Assembly: GCA_033763355.1 (NCBI GenBank)
Contig: JANRKT010000249.1
Span: 1 to 23,761 of the forward strand
Source: JANRKT01 sp033763355
Lineage (GTDB): Bacteria > Bacteroidota > Bacteroidia > Chitinophagales > Chitinophagaceae
Length of the DNA stretch: 23,761 nt
Direction of reading: 5' to 3'
Positions 8,589 through 17,302 of the stretch are shown piece after piece; position 1 is the stretch's first letter; each line of letters begins with the position of its first letter. Position numbers and translations under genes: made by a program. The notes beneath the pieces were generated by a model that saw only the letters and a list, made by a program, of their open reading frames with translations, made no database searches and was not told the origin of the DNA.

Positions 8589-9266
8589 ATGAATAAAGTT
8601 GCCGTAATAGTGGCAGGTGGCAGCGGCTCAAGGATGGGAACACCCGTGCCCAAACAGTTTCTTGAGCTGAAAGGCAAACCGGTATTGGTACATACAGTCG
8701 AAACTTTTCTCAGGGCATTTCCTGATATTGAGATTATACTTGTGTTGGCGCCGGATTTTATACTTCAGGGCAGTGATTTGATAAAGAGATATTTTGAAGG
8801 AAACAATATTCAGATTGCAGAAGGGGGCAATTCCCGTTATCATTCCGTACAAAACGGATTAAAACTGTTTAAAGGAGAAGCGGTGATATTTGTGCATGAT
8901 GCAGTCAGGTGCCTGGTAACGGAAAAGCTTATACAACGTTGTTATCAGCAGGCTTTGCAGAAAGGAAGCGCTGTGCCTGCAGTACCTGCGAGGGACAGTA
9001 TAAGAATGGTGGAAGGGAATAAAAGCAAAGCAATTAACCGGGACAACATACGCATTATACAAACCCCGCAAACTTTCAGGAGCGATGTGATACTTCCCGC
9101 TTTTCAGCAACCTTACCGGGATTCTTTTACTGATGAAGCGACAGTGGTAGAAAGTTCAGGCAAGGATATTTTTCTTACAGAAGGCGAAGAAACCAATATC
9201 AAGATCACATTGCCGGCCGATATGCTGATTGCAGAAAAAATAATTGAAGAGAGGCAAATGGCATGA
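8589..9266 (+). CDS. ispD: 2-C-methyl-D-erythritol 4-phosphate cytidylyltransferase
   Basis: A 225-residue IspD, the third step of the MEP isoprenoid pathway: it joins CMP to 2-C-methyl-D-erythritol 4-phosphate. The nucleotide-binding loop is AGGSGSRMG (residues 9-17) followed by PKQFLELKGKPV (21-32). Also present are EGGNSRYHSVQNGL, VFVHDAVRCLV (where many IspDs have HDAARP), VPARDSIR, IQTPQTF, FTDEATVVE (metal and substrate contacts) and the end motif GEETNIKIT. Length is normal and all core motifs are kept. Its stop overlaps the start of the methyltransferase gene by 4 nt (ATGA), so the two are translationally coupled. Cytoplasmic. Confidence 0.95.
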   Translation: MNKVAVIVAGGSGSRMGTPVPKQFLELKGKPVLVHTVETFLRAFPDIEIILVLAPDFILQGSDLIKRYFEGNNIQIAEGGNSRYHSVQNGLKLFKGEAVIFVHDAVRCLVTEKLIQRCYQQALQKGSAVPAVPARDSIRMVEGNKSKAINRDNIRIIQTPQTFRSDVILPAFQQPYRDSFTDEATVVESSGKDIFLTEGEETNIKITLPADMLIAEKIIEERQMA

Positions 9267-10096
9267 AATGGTTTTTCAAAGGCATATTAAAAAAGCTGGG
9301 TATTTATCATTTGCTGCAGCGCAATTACAGGAGAGGGCTTTTGTTTTTTCAAAATACATTATTAAAATGGAGGTACAGGAAATATGTAGGCGGGGAGTTT
9401 ACCTGTAATTTTTGTAACGCTTCTTATTCCCGCTTTGCAGTACGTTATCCCGAACCGGAGAACAAAATTGCTTTAGAGAAACACCATGTTGTTGCGGGTT
9501 ATGGTGAAAATACATGGTGCCCCAATTGCATGTCAACCGCAAGGGAAAGATTGGTTCTTGCAATGCTGCAATCACGGTTGAATCCCGCCGGTATGAACAT
9601 ACTTCATTTTTCTCCCGAAAAGAAAATCAGTGAATACCTGAAAGCTAAGGCAAATGTTATTTCAGTTGATATCGTTCCCGGGTTTTATGAAGGCATTGAC
9701 CAGCATATACAATATGCCGACGCAACCCGCCTGAATTTTAAAAATGAAAAGTTTGATATGGTGATTGCCAACCACATTATGGAACATATTCCGGATGACA
9801 TTAAGGCAATGAAAGAAATCTATCGTGTACTGAAGCCCGGCGGAATTGCCTTCCTGCAGGTGCCTTATTCAACAACGCTGGAAAATACAATTGAAGATAT
9901 TTCCATAAATGATCCCGTTCAGCAATCGGCCCTTTTTGGCCAAAGGGATCATGTGCGTATTTATGCTTTTAAGGATTACAGTGCACGTTTGGCATCGGCT
10001 GGGTTTAAAGTTGAATTTTTACCTCCTGCAACTTTGAAAGAATTTGCCCGCTTCGCACTTCAGCCGGATGAAGGTTTTTTTATTTGCAGGAAGTAA
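9263..10096 (+). CDS. Class I SAM-dependent methyltransferase with N-terminal four-Cys segment
   Basis: A 277-residue Rossmann-type methyltransferase. The core includes NILHFSPEKKISEYL (112-126, a degenerate form of motif I), VISVDIVPG (132-140, acidic residue that would hold the SAM ribose), IQYADATRLNF (149-159), FDMVIANHIMEHIPDD (164-179) and YRVLKPGGIAFLQVP (187-201). Before the core, Cys48/Cys51 and Cys86/Cys89 form two CxxC pairs (CNFC, CPNC) that probably bind zinc. The first 35 residues are basic and hydrophobic. The gene begins inside the ispD stop and ends 7 nt before a convergent gene. Substrate is unknown; similar proteins are often found near glycan genes, so a small molecule or sugar is a guess. 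Confidence 0.8.
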   Translation: MKWFFKGILKKLGIYHLLQRNYRRGLLFFQNTLLKWRYRKYVGGEFTCNFCNASYSRFAVRYPEPENKIALEKHHVVAGYGENTWCPNCMSTARERLVLAMLQSRLNPAGMNILHFSPEKKISEYLKAKANVISVDIVPGFYEGIDQHIQYADATRLNFKNEKFDMVIANHIMEHIPDDIKAMKEIYRVLKPGGIAFLQVPYSTTLENTIEDISINDPVQQSALFGQRDHVRIYAFKDYSARLASAGFKVEFLPPATLKEFARFALQPDEGFFICRK

Positions 10097-10103
10097 AATT
10101 ATT

Positions 10104-11015
10104 TTACTTGAAATATTTCAAAGGAAACGGGAGCCTGTTGAGGTGAAGATGAGTATAAATTTCTTTGGTGGCCCCGAATCCTTCAAAAAAGAAAGCTATT
10201 TCAGGCACATCCGATCCTTCAAAATCAAGTAATATGTTTTCACCTGCATGGTCTTTGATAAAAGCGTGAATAACCTGGTGCGAAGCGCCTGCTGTACGAC
10301 CTTCAACTGTATTTCCTGCAAGCATATAATATGCACGATTATGGGAAAAAAAGAAAATTCCGGAAGCCAGTAAGCTGTTATCTGCTGAATACAAACCGTA
10401 AGTGGTTGCTCTGAGCTGTTTTTTTACTTCATGAAAGACTTTTTGAAATCGGCTGAAATCATCTTTGCTGATATTGGTGGTATGAAGCATCTTTTTAACT
10501 GATAATTCAATAATGGGTTCGGGTGCAATATCTTTTTTTATTGTGTAACCGGCTTCGGCCCCTTTTTTAATGATCTGCTTATAGCTTGTTCTGAATTTCT
10601 GCAGCAGCGAATCATAGCTGCCTGATAAAGCAAGTATATGGTTTTGCCTTTTTTTTACTTTTAATGAAGGGGTAGAGGGATTAATATCAACGCTCAGGTT
10701 AATGTCCCAGAGTTTAAAATGCTTTGGAATGTGGTGCAGGAAATTTTCAATGAGTTGCGGTGTAATACTTTTCCCGAACACAGCAAGGGGGCTGGTGAAT
10801 ACAGGAGTGTAGAGGTAATAAAACCCGATTTTTTTATTCCAGGCCAGCGGCATCACTGCTTCATAATCGTTAAGCACAAGCGCATCCCAGTTTTTTGCCA
10901 TGGTATCAAGATAGAATGAGTAGCCATAGATTAATCCGTTGCCTGCATTTGTTATGCAGGAATCCCATTTTGCTGTGTCAATGTCTTTGCATTGCAGGTA
11001 GTGAATACTGGCCAT
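10104..11015 (-). CDS. FemAB/GNAT-like acyltransferase-fold protein
   Basis: A 303-residue protein resembling the FemAB-like, GNAT-fold group (peptidoglycan bridge or lipid-linked acyl transfer enzymes). In its C-terminal half the sequence ASGIFFFSHNRAYYMLAGNTVEG, SHQVIHAFIKDHAG and LLDFEGSDVPEIAFFFEGFGAT follow the order typical of the second GNAT domain. The N-terminal half has WDALVLNDYEAVMPLAWNKKIGFYYLYTPVFTSPLAVFG, also typical. No signal peptide is visible. ATG at 11015 lies 1 nt after the stop of the M1 peptidase gene, so they are one unit. The donor and acceptor are not known; FemX-type activity is not proven by sequence. Confidence 0.72.
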   Translation of the reverse strand: MASIHYLQCKDIDTAKWDSCITNAGNGLIYGYSFYLDTMAKNWDALVLNDYEAVMPLAWNKKIGFYYLYTPVFTSPLAVFGKSITPQLIENFLHHIPKHFKLWDINLSVDINPSTPSLKVKKRQNHILALSGSYDSLLQKFRTSYKQIIKKGAEAGYTIKKDIAPEPIIELSVKKMLHTTNISKDDFSRFQKVFHEVKKQLRATTYGLYSADNSLLASGIFFFSHNRAYYMLAGNTVEGRTAGASHQVIHAFIKDHAGENILLDFEGSDVPEIAFFFEGFGATKEIYTHLHLNRLPFPLKYFK

Positions 11016-11016
11016 G

Positions 11017-13869
11017 CTACTTTAAGGACTGTATTACCCATTTACGGGCAGAGATGTTTTGAATATCTATGCTGAATGATATGCGCTGCCAGAAACTGTT
11101 ACCGGGTGTGGATTTAAAATAATCCCTGTAGGGTTTGCTGTATAAAACCGGTACGAAGATATTAAGGGTTTGTTTGAAAAAGGAAAACTGAAACCCTGCA
11201 TCAAACAGGAAACGTGTCCCTTCCGCATCTTTGTCCCACGCTTCTGCATATGTGCCGAAATCTGCAAAAATCTTTAAGGGTATTTTTACAGGGAAAGCAT
11301 TCAGGATATTGTATTTATCAGGCACATCAACTGAAAAGTTCATTGCTGTAAGCCAGTTATCCGTCTTTCCCGTTTTTGAACTCAGTAAATCCGTTCTTAC
11401 TTTAAATGCCCCGTCACGCATCATGATCTGTTGCGAAGCGATGCCATCAAATTCATTACGGCCAAAGAAATAGTTGCTGTACGTATAATCTTCATTCCCT
11501 TTTGGCCCCGTCATGTTCAGGTGAAAGCGGTCGTTATCGAATTGTTTGGTTAGTGTTTTTTCGCCATAATAAAAGAACTTACCGGCAAACCAGCGAACCG
11601 CCATTCCGCCTTTTTTGGTAAAGTTTAAAAAATAGTTTCCGGTAAAAGCAAGCCTCCCGAAATCTTTGCCTGATTCAAACTGCATTTCCATGCGGTAAGG
11701 GTACAATGCCCTGTAATTATCCCATACAAACTTTAATTGTCCGATGTTATAATTTGTTTTTTGCTTTCCGATAACATCAATGTTCAGTACGGTATCCCTT
11801 CTGAAAGAAAGCTGGTCCTCACCCGTTATAAAAGTTTTCAGTTGTATAAACTTATAACTGGTGCTGCGGGGGTTTTTCTCTTTCAGTTCAAGCCTTAAAG
11901 CAGGGGTAAGTTTCCTGAAACCGAAATGATATTTTCTGCCTGCTGAATCAGTAAAGTTATCCTGTGTAAAGCGGCTTCCGTTCAATGAGAATTCGATATT
12001 ATGAAATGTATTGTTGGGATACCATGTATAAGATAACCGGCCAATGCCATTGAATTGTTTGCTTTTTGTTCCGTAAAGCGGGGCCATGGCAAATTGAAAC
12101 TTTTTTAAGGGCAGACTATAGTTGTGAATGATTCCCCCAATCATAATGCCATCGTAAAGATTAAAACCTGTTAAAGGAGATACAGCAATATAATCATACT
12201 TGTCTGTGTCTTTTAAACTATAAAAAGCAGTAAGCTTTGTTGTTTTTTTCTTCGGGGCTCCGATGTTGCCTGTTGTATATAATAAACTGAACAGGGAATC
12301 CATGTTCCTGCCGCTCACTTCTGTAAAAACAGCTTTTAAATTTTCGGGGTAGGGATGTTTAAACTGCCAGCGCTGGTAATAGGTTTTCATGCAGGAATCA
12401 AATATATCTTTACCGAGATGCCTTTCGATATGCTGCATCCAGTAAGCGGTTTTACCATAAGTAATAAAGCCATAGTTGTAAAAACTCATCTGGTCTGAAG
12501 CAGTGGCGATGGGCTGGTCCTTTTTTACTGATGCAATACTTTCAATAATAAGTTTCTGCCAGTCTGCAGGCAGTTTAGACGAATTGTTTTTTGTATCACT
12601 GCTTTTCTTTGCTGAAGTATAACGTTTGTCATAAAACGAATTCAAACCTTCATCCATCCAGGGAAATTCCCTTTCATTGCTGGCAAGGATGCCATAAAAC
12701 CAGTTGTGCCCAACTTCATGAAAAATGGTTTCGTCAACCGCCTGTTCGGCTTTTAGACCGTGCAGAATGGTTATAGTTGGATATTCCATGCCGCCGGTAA
12801 ACCCTTGCTTACCTTCAACAGCAGAAATAATGTTGTATGGATATTCTCCGGTTTGCAATGAATGTGCAAGGACGGCATTTTTAAGTGACCGGATGCTGTT
12901 TTTCCAGTAAAGAGATTGCGAGGGGGTGTAAAAACTAAATACATCAATTATTTTACCCGAAGCAAGGCTGCAGGTATCATAGTTTACAATAAAACGTTTA
13001 TCTGCAAACCAGGCAAAGTCGTGAACGTTATTTTGTTTATAAATGAGGGTTTTTAATTCTTCGGGTGAAGGGTTATTGGTTGTTTTTATTTTTTCTCTGT
13101 CCGGTTTTGCTTTTAATGAAGAAGTTTTTTGTTTGTTTCTCAACTGCTGACTGCTGACTGCCCACTGCCGGCTTCTTTCTTTCAACCATTCCTTTTCCTC
13201 CTCATTCTGCAATTCACCCGTCGCCGTAACAACATAATTTTTCGGCAAAGTTATTTTCAATTCGTAGTCCCCAAACTCACTGTAAAATTCTCCCTGGTCA
13301 AGATAGGGCATATTGTGCCAGCCTTTGTGATCGTACACTGCAGGCTTGGGATACCATTGGGTAATTTGGTACGACTGGCCTTCATGTCCCCCTCTTGAAA
13401 AATTGTAAGGCAGCTTTACATGAAAGGGGGTGGTAATTTTTATACTTTCACCCGGCGCCAGCGGTTGCGGCAATAACAGTTTAATTACATCAATATGATT
13501 AGGGTGGTCTTCTGTTCTGGCGGTAATATCGTTCACCCGAAAGTCTAACCTGTTGATGTATCCTTTTTGTTCTTTATCTGAAAAATAAAAATCAATACGG
13601 CCATTTTCAAGTAACTGGTCACTAAAGGCGGTGCGGTCGTTTTTAAAAGCATTGGGCCATACATGGAACCAGATGAAACGAAGGGTATCAGGCGAAAGGT
13701 TCTTATACCGGAGATCGAGGAACCCGTCAAGGGTATGCTCAGTATCATTAAGGGTAACATCAATTTTATAGTTCAGCTCCTGTTGCCAATAATTTTTTTG
13801 TGCCCGAGCGGGTTTGCAGATGTTGCAGGTTAATATCAGCAAAAGCAGAAGTTGTGGTATCAGGCGCAT
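11017..13869 (-). CDS. Secreted M1-family metallopeptidase
   Basis: A 950-residue zinc peptidase of the M1 (aminopeptidase N / leukotriene A4 hydrolase-like) group. Residues 1-23 are a signal peptide ending PARA-Q. The zinc site is HEVGH (384-388, with His384, Glu385 and His388) and the third ligand Glu407 lies in WMDEGLNSF. GGMEYP (359-364) replaces the classical GAMEN substrate loop. After the catalytic part (to about 530) comes a long beta-rich C-terminal region, about 400 residues, with alternating aromatic strands ending IQNISARKWVIQSLK, like the bacteroidetal members with a barrel-like or sandwich tail. Residues about 229-265 hold a low-complexity insertion from a heptamer repeat. It lies 55 nt after the sugar transferase gene and 1 nt before the FemAB-like gene. 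Confidence 0.88.
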   Translation of the reverse strand: MRLIPQLLLLLILTCNICKPARAQKNYWQQELNYKIDVTLNDTEHTLDGFLDLRYKNLSPDTLRFIWFHVWPNAFKNDRTAFSDQLLENGRIDFYFSDKEQKGYINRLDFRVNDITARTEDHPNHIDVIKLLLPQPLAPGESIKITTPFHVKLPYNFSRGGHEGQSYQITQWYPKPAVYDHKGWHNMPYLDQGEFYSEFGDYELKITLPKNYVVTATGELQNEEEKEWLKERSRQWAVSSQQLRNKQKTSSLKAKPDREKIKTTNNPSPEELKTLIYKQNNVHDFAWFADKRFIVNYDTCSLASGKIIDVFSFYTPSQSLYWKNSIRSLKNAVLAHSLQTGEYPYNIISAVEGKQGFTGGMEYPTITILHGLKAEQAVDETIFHEVGHNWFYGILASNEREFPWMDEGLNSFYDKRYTSAKKSSDTKNNSSKLPADWQKLIIESIASVKKDQPIATASDQMSFYNYGFITYGKTAYWMQHIERHLGKDIFDSCMKTYYQRWQFKHPYPENLKAVFTEVSGRNMDSLFSLLYTTGNIGAPKKKTTKLTAFYSLKDTDKYDYIAVSPLTGFNLYDGIMIGGIIHNYSLPLKKFQFAMAPLYGTKSKQFNGIGRLSYTWYPNNTFHNIEFSLNGSRFTQDNFTDSAGRKYHFGFRKLTPALRLELKEKNPRSTSYKFIQLKTFITGEDQLSFRRDTVLNIDVIGKQKTNYNIGQLKFVWDNYRALYPYRMEMQFESGKDFGRLAFTGNYFLNFTKKGGMAVRWFAGKFFYYGEKTLTKQFDNDRFHLNMTGPKGNEDYTYSNYFFGRNEFDGIASQQIMMRDGAFKVRTDLLSSKTGKTDNWLTAMNFSVDVPDKYNILNAFPVKIPLKIFADFGTYAEAWDKDAEGTRFLFDAGFQFSFFKQTLNIFVPVLYSKPYRDYFKSTPGNSFWQRISFSIDIQNISARKWVIQSLK
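13142..13169 (-). repeat. Heptamer tandem repeat inside the M1 peptidase gene
   Basis: Four head-to-tail units of 7 bases with plus-strand consensus NACTGCY fill 13142-13169. In the coding direction (GCAGT repeats) they encode about ten residues around RQWAVSSQQLR. Flanking codons are also low complexity (charged Lys/Arg/Thr/Ser). Seven is not a multiple of three, yet the reading frame passes through intact. Confidence 0.75.
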
Positions 13870-13924
13870 ATTTTCAAAAATGGAATATTTACTCTACTAC
13901 TACTAACGTAACCAACCGGCTATA

Positions 13925-15340
13925 TTATTTACCCTTGCCCAAAAAAATAATCCTCAGGGTGTGGATCATAATTTTTAAATCAAGGGCAAGAGAAATGTTT
14001 TCAATATACACCAGGTCGTATTTCATACGTTCAATCATTTCCTGTACATTTTCAGCATACCCAAATTTTACCATTCCCCAACTGGTCAATCCGGGTTTTA
14101 CTTTAAGCAAAAAACTATAATTGGGGTTTGTCTTCATGATCTGGTCAATATAATAACGCCTTTCAGCTCTTGGCCCTACAAGGCTCATTTCGCCAATAAG
14201 TATGTTCCATAACTGCGGCAGTTCATCCATTCTCCATTTCCGCATGGTTTTGCCCCATGGGGTAATGCGGGGGTCATTCTCAACTGAAAGCTGCGGCCCG
14301 TTTTTTTCCGCATCTACATACATTGACCTGAATTTGTGTATGTAAAAGGGCTTTCCTTTATAGCCTGTCCTTTCCTGCGAATAAAACACCGGGCCGGGTG
14401 AAGAAAGCCTTACACGGATGGCTGCAATAAGCATTAGCGGTGAAAGTATAACCAGGCCTGAAAGCGATACCATAATATCCAGCAAGCGTTTAAAGTTCTG
14501 TTGCCACTCCGGCATCAGCCCCGTTTTAATATCCATAAGCATGGCGCCAAGCACGTTGCTGGTTTTAACCGAGCCCGTGAGGATATCAATAGTATCCGGA
14601 ACAACCTTTACTTCCACATCTTTTTCACTTAACCGGTTCAATATGTCTTCCACCTGCTGCGTATGCGTCTTTTCCATGGCAATGATCACCTGGTCAACCT
14701 GTTGTTCTTTTAAAATTTTTTCAAGCTCGTCAGCAGAGCCAAGATGTTTGACAGCGTTGCTGAAACTGCCGGAATGGTTACCCGGCGAAAGATAGCCAGC
14801 AAAGCGGTAACCAAGCCAGTTCTGGTTGCCCGATATTTCTTCAAATACTTTTTTTGCCACCTGCTCATTGCCCACCAGCAGTGAATTGAACCACACCTTA
14901 CCTTTTATGAGCTGGTTTTTTGCAAGGGTTAAAAACAGCAGCCTTCCTGCAAACTGGAAAATAAAATTTAAACCAAGCAGGCAAAAGAAAGCCTTGTAAT
15001 AATAGGTATAGTCTTCATCAGCATCATCAAGCAAAGAGAGAAAAAATAAGATGATGGCGCCGACGATGCTGCACACCAATGTGGTGATAAATTCATTTAA
15101 ACGTGATTTGCGGTAGAGGGAATGATAAGAACCCACAAGAGTATATAACATGAGCCACCCAAATGGAATAAGCAATACACCCAGTTGTAACCGGGTGTCG
15201 TTTTCAAGGCCGGCACGTATAAAAATATCTTCGCCCAGCAAGTATTTTCTTATCCAGTAAAAGCATCCCCATGCCAGTGCAGCAGTAATATAATCGCTGA
15301 TAACATACCATATGATGTGGATGCGCCGCTGGTTCGTCAT
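13925..15340 (-). CDS. Polyprenyl-phosphate sugar-1-phosphate transferase (exopolysaccharide initiating enzyme)
   Basis: A 471-residue polyprenyl glycosylphosphotransferase that moves a sugar-1-phosphate onto undecaprenyl phosphate to begin a surface polysaccharide. About four membrane segments lie in residues 8-140, then a Rossmann-like CoA-binding-type domain (LLVGNEQVAKKVFEEI, about 155-265), one more hydrophobic hairpin (KRLLDIMVSLSGLVILSPLML, about 284-305), and the catalytic domain with KFRSM (336-340), DELPQLWN (372-379) and LVGPR (387-391). The frame is open to 15400, but ATG at 15340 is just 4 nt after the stop of the upstream oxidoreductase and begins the normal N-terminus, so I chose it. 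Sugar specificity is not predictable here. Confidence 0.92.
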   Translation of the reverse strand: MTNQRRIHIIWYVISDYITAALAWGCFYWIRKYLLGEDIFIRAGLENDTRLQLGVLLIPFGWLMLYTLVGSYHSLYRKSRLNEFITTLVCSIVGAIILFFLSLLDDADEDYTYYYKAFFCLLGLNFIFQFAGRLLFLTLAKNQLIKGKVWFNSLLVGNEQVAKKVFEEISGNQNWLGYRFAGYLSPGNHSGSFSNAVKHLGSADELEKILKEQQVDQVIIAMEKTHTQQVEDILNRLSEKDVEVKVVPDTIDILTGSVKTSNVLGAMLMDIKTGLMPEWQQNFKRLLDIMVSLSGLVILSPLMLIAAIRVRLSSPGPVFYSQERTGYKGKPFYIHKFRSMYVDAEKNGPQLSVENDPRITPWGKTMRKWRMDELPQLWNILIGEMSLVGPRAERRYYIDQIMKTNPNYSFLLKVKPGLTSWGMVKFGYAENVQEMIERMKYDLVYIENISLALDLKIMIHTLRIIFLGKGK

Positions 15341-15344
15341 GGGC

Positions 15345-16322
15345 TTATTTAACTGCCGGGAAAGTGGTTTCAATTTTTTTGATGATCTGTTGTGCCACAT
15401 CCATGGCCATGAACCCTTCTATTTCCGAAACAGGAGGGGAGCTGTTGTTAAGGATGGCGTCACGAAAGGCAGACAACTCAGCTTTAATGGCGTTGTTCTC
15501 TTTTGTTTTGGGGCTGGTAATGGCAATGGTTTTTTTGCCGTTAACAGTATCTATATCAAACGTAAAGGCGTCCGTATCTTCTGTTGATTTTAACCTGATG
15601 ATCTCGGTTTTCTTTTCCAGGAAATCAATTCCGATATACGCATCTTTCTGAAACAGCCTCATCTTGCGCATTTTTTTCATGGCAATGCGTGATGATGTAA
15701 GGTTGGCCACACAGCCATTGTTGAATTCAATCCTCACATTGGCAATATCGGGCGTTTCAGTAATCACCGCCACACCGCTTGCTGAAATGTATTTTACTTC
15801 GCTTTTCACAATGCTCAGTATAATATCAATGTCGTGGATCATTAAATCCATAATAACGCTTACTTCCGTGCCACGGGGATTAAATTGCGCCAGCCGGTGC
15901 ACTTCAATAAACATGGGGTGCAGCTCTTTGCTGTTTAAAGCAAGAAAGGCCGGGTTGAACCTTTCTACGTGCCCCACCTGGAATTTAACCTGTGCTTCCT
16001 GTACCAGTTTTACCAGTTCAGCAGCCTGTTCAGTAGTTTCGGCCATCGGTTTTTCTACAAAAACATGCCTGCCTTTGCGTATGGCTTTTTCGCAGAGCTC
16101 AAAATGAAAATTGGTTGGGGCTGCTATGTCAATCACATCACAGGCATCAATCAGTTTTTCCGGGTCTTCATAAGCTTTTATACCATATTTTGAAGCCACA
16201 TCTTTTGCAGTTTTGGGATTGGAGTCATAAAAGCCCTTTATTTCAACGCCTTCAATTTCCTTCCAGTTATTCAGGTGAAATTTCCCCAGGTGGCCTGCGC
16301 CTAAAACGCCAACTTTTAACAT
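15345..16322 (-). CDS. Gfo/Idh/MocA-family oxidoreductase
   Basis: A 325-residue NAD(P)-dependent oxidoreductase. The Rossmann start VGVLGAGHLGKFHLNNW (4-20) is followed by the catalytic-lysine motif FVEKPMAE (88-95) and MDLMIHDIDIILS (158-170), where His163 and Asp164 match the active-site pattern of the family. Members act on sugars or nucleotide sugars, for example in amino-sugar precursor synthesis for LPS and capsule. The gene is first in a leftward unit, 4 nt before the sugar transferase gene; that partner supports a role in making an unusual sugar for a surface polymer (inference). A good -7 promoter motif lies 20 nt before the ATG. Confidence 0.9.
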   Translation of the reverse strand: MLKVGVLGAGHLGKFHLNNWKEIEGVEIKGFYDSNPKTAKDVASKYGIKAYEDPEKLIDACDVIDIAAPTNFHFELCEKAIRKGRHVFVEKPMAETTEQAAELVKLVQEAQVKFQVGHVERFNPAFLALNSKELHPMFIEVHRLAQFNPRGTEVSVIMDLMIHDIDIILSIVKSEVKYISASGVAVITETPDIANVRIEFNNGCVANLTSSRIAMKKMRKMRLFQKDAYIGIDFLEKKTEIIRLKSTEDTDAFTFDIDTVNGKKTIAITSPKTKENNAIKAELSAFRDAILNNSSPPVSEIEGFMAMDVAQQIIKKIETTFPAVK

Positions 16323-16766
16323 GCCAGATTTTTTAATTTGCCAAAGATAAGATTCTGGGGGAGAGGGAAATCAGGAAAGCGTTTTCGGTATGCCTGCCGG
16401 AAAAAGGGATAAAAGCAGTAAAAGAAATGAGAGGATGATCCCTGTAAATTACCATCTGGCAAGCAGCATTTTCATTTTCGGGATTCCCGCCAGCCCATTT
16501 GTTGGGCCAACGGTCTGGGCAGGTATAAATTAGCCACAGCCCCAAAAACCGGCGAAAGAGAAGAAAACTGATCAATCGTCATGCTACGACTACCAAATCA
16601 AATGGAACTACCCTGGCAGTGGGCATCACCCGTTGCCCCCACACCAGGGGTATGAAAGAAAAGCCGTCTCTGCAACCTATCTAAAATTTTACCCATAAAG
16701 TATATAAATTAGAGTGTTGCCTGCCATGTCGGGAAACCCTACCTTACAAATTAAATTCAAATTAAT
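16323..16766. other. 444-nt intergenic region with stem-loop structures, no gene
   Basis: I see no convincing gene. One 80-codon minus-strand frame (16333-16575) has no family features and a composition typical of non-coding DNA. The left end holds the oxidoreductase promoter. In the middle, 16486-16523 can fold into a nested hairpin: GCCCA (16493-16497) with TGGGC (16503-16507), within an outer imperfect arm. At 16608-16652 CTACCCTGG and CCAGGGGTA flank GTGGGCA and TGCCCCCAC, another two-level imperfect hairpin. These may be remnants of a repeat or a small RNA; neither has a T-tract. Confidence 0.45.
16342..16349 (-). promoter_or_regulatory. -7 promoter element of the oxidoreductase / sugar transferase unit
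   Basis: On the minus strand 16349-16342 reads TATCTTTG, an exact match to the Bacteroidota consensus TAnnTTTG, 19 nt before the ATG at 16322. A clear -33 TTTG was not found (TTTC lies near 16367-16370), so strength is uncertain. Confidence 0.55.
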
Positions 16767-17126
16767 ATGCTTACAGCTATCAATCCAAAACTACCTATGC
16801 GAAATAAAGCAATTACGAAGGATTTTTATTTAAACAAATTGGGCTTTCAGGAATTTGGCAACGCTGATTACGAAGGCTACCTGATGGTGCAAAAGGACAG
16901 TATTCAAATTCACTTTTTTGAGTTTAAAGAACTTGATCCCAAAGAAAATTACGGACAAGTGTATATCCGGACTGACGATATAGATGAATGGTACCAGATG
17001 GCATTGGACAGAAAAATTAACTTACCTGAAGCTGGTCATTTGCAGATAAAACCCTGGCGGCAAAAGGAATTTTCCTTACTTGACCCTGATAACAATTTGC
17101 TTACGTTCGGACAAAGTGTGAGTTAA
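16767..17126 (+). CDS. VOC-fold protein (glyoxalase / bleomycin-resistance type)
   Basis: A 119-residue protein of the vicinal-oxygen-chelate fold. It carries the two beta-alpha-beta-beta-beta modules: AINPKLPMRNKAITKDFYLNKLGF then LMVQKDSIQIHFFEF in the first half, and VYIRTDDIDEWYQMA then KEFSLLDPDNNLLTFGQ in the second. This layout and length match the bleomycin-resistance-like subgroup, which work as dimers and bind small molecules, with or without a metal. The actual ligand is unknown and resistance should not be assumed. It stands alone, with 444 nt before and about 600 nt after. It lies outside the inferred island boundary at about 17.5 kb. Confidence 0.82.
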   Translation: MLTAINPKLPMRNKAITKDFYLNKLGFQEFGNADYEGYLMVQKDSIQIHFFEFKELDPKENYGQVYIRTDDIDEWYQMALDRKINLPEAGHLQIKPWRQKEFSLLDPDNNLLTFGQSVS

Positions 17127-17302
17127 AATATTTTTTGGCTCAGTACCCGGTAGCGTCCGTACTATCCTGTAACAATCAACAGCCGCCCCGTTTTATTGGG
17201 ATGAGTAGCATTAAGTAATACCAAAGCCTGTTAATTTATTTTTGATGTTACCACAACATTTGGCTTATGAGTTTTTCCAACCTTTCGGGAGCTGCTTTAT
17301 AA

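Noticed and set aside
7955..8677. Long 240-codon version of the DUF4230 lipoprotein starting at 8677
   Set aside because: The extra 52 codons overlap the start of ispD and the promoter region, have no signal sequence, and hide the lipobox that appears when ATG 8521 is used.
15341..15400. Upstream extension of the sugar transferase to 15400
   Set aside because: It overlaps the 3' end of the oxidoreductase gene; ATG 15340 gives the usual family N-terminus and a 4-nt gap.
16333..16575. 80-codon minus-strand ORF in the gap before the VOC gene
   Set aside because: No family features, Trp/Pro/Cys-rich random-looking peptide, and its region holds a promoter and hairpins.
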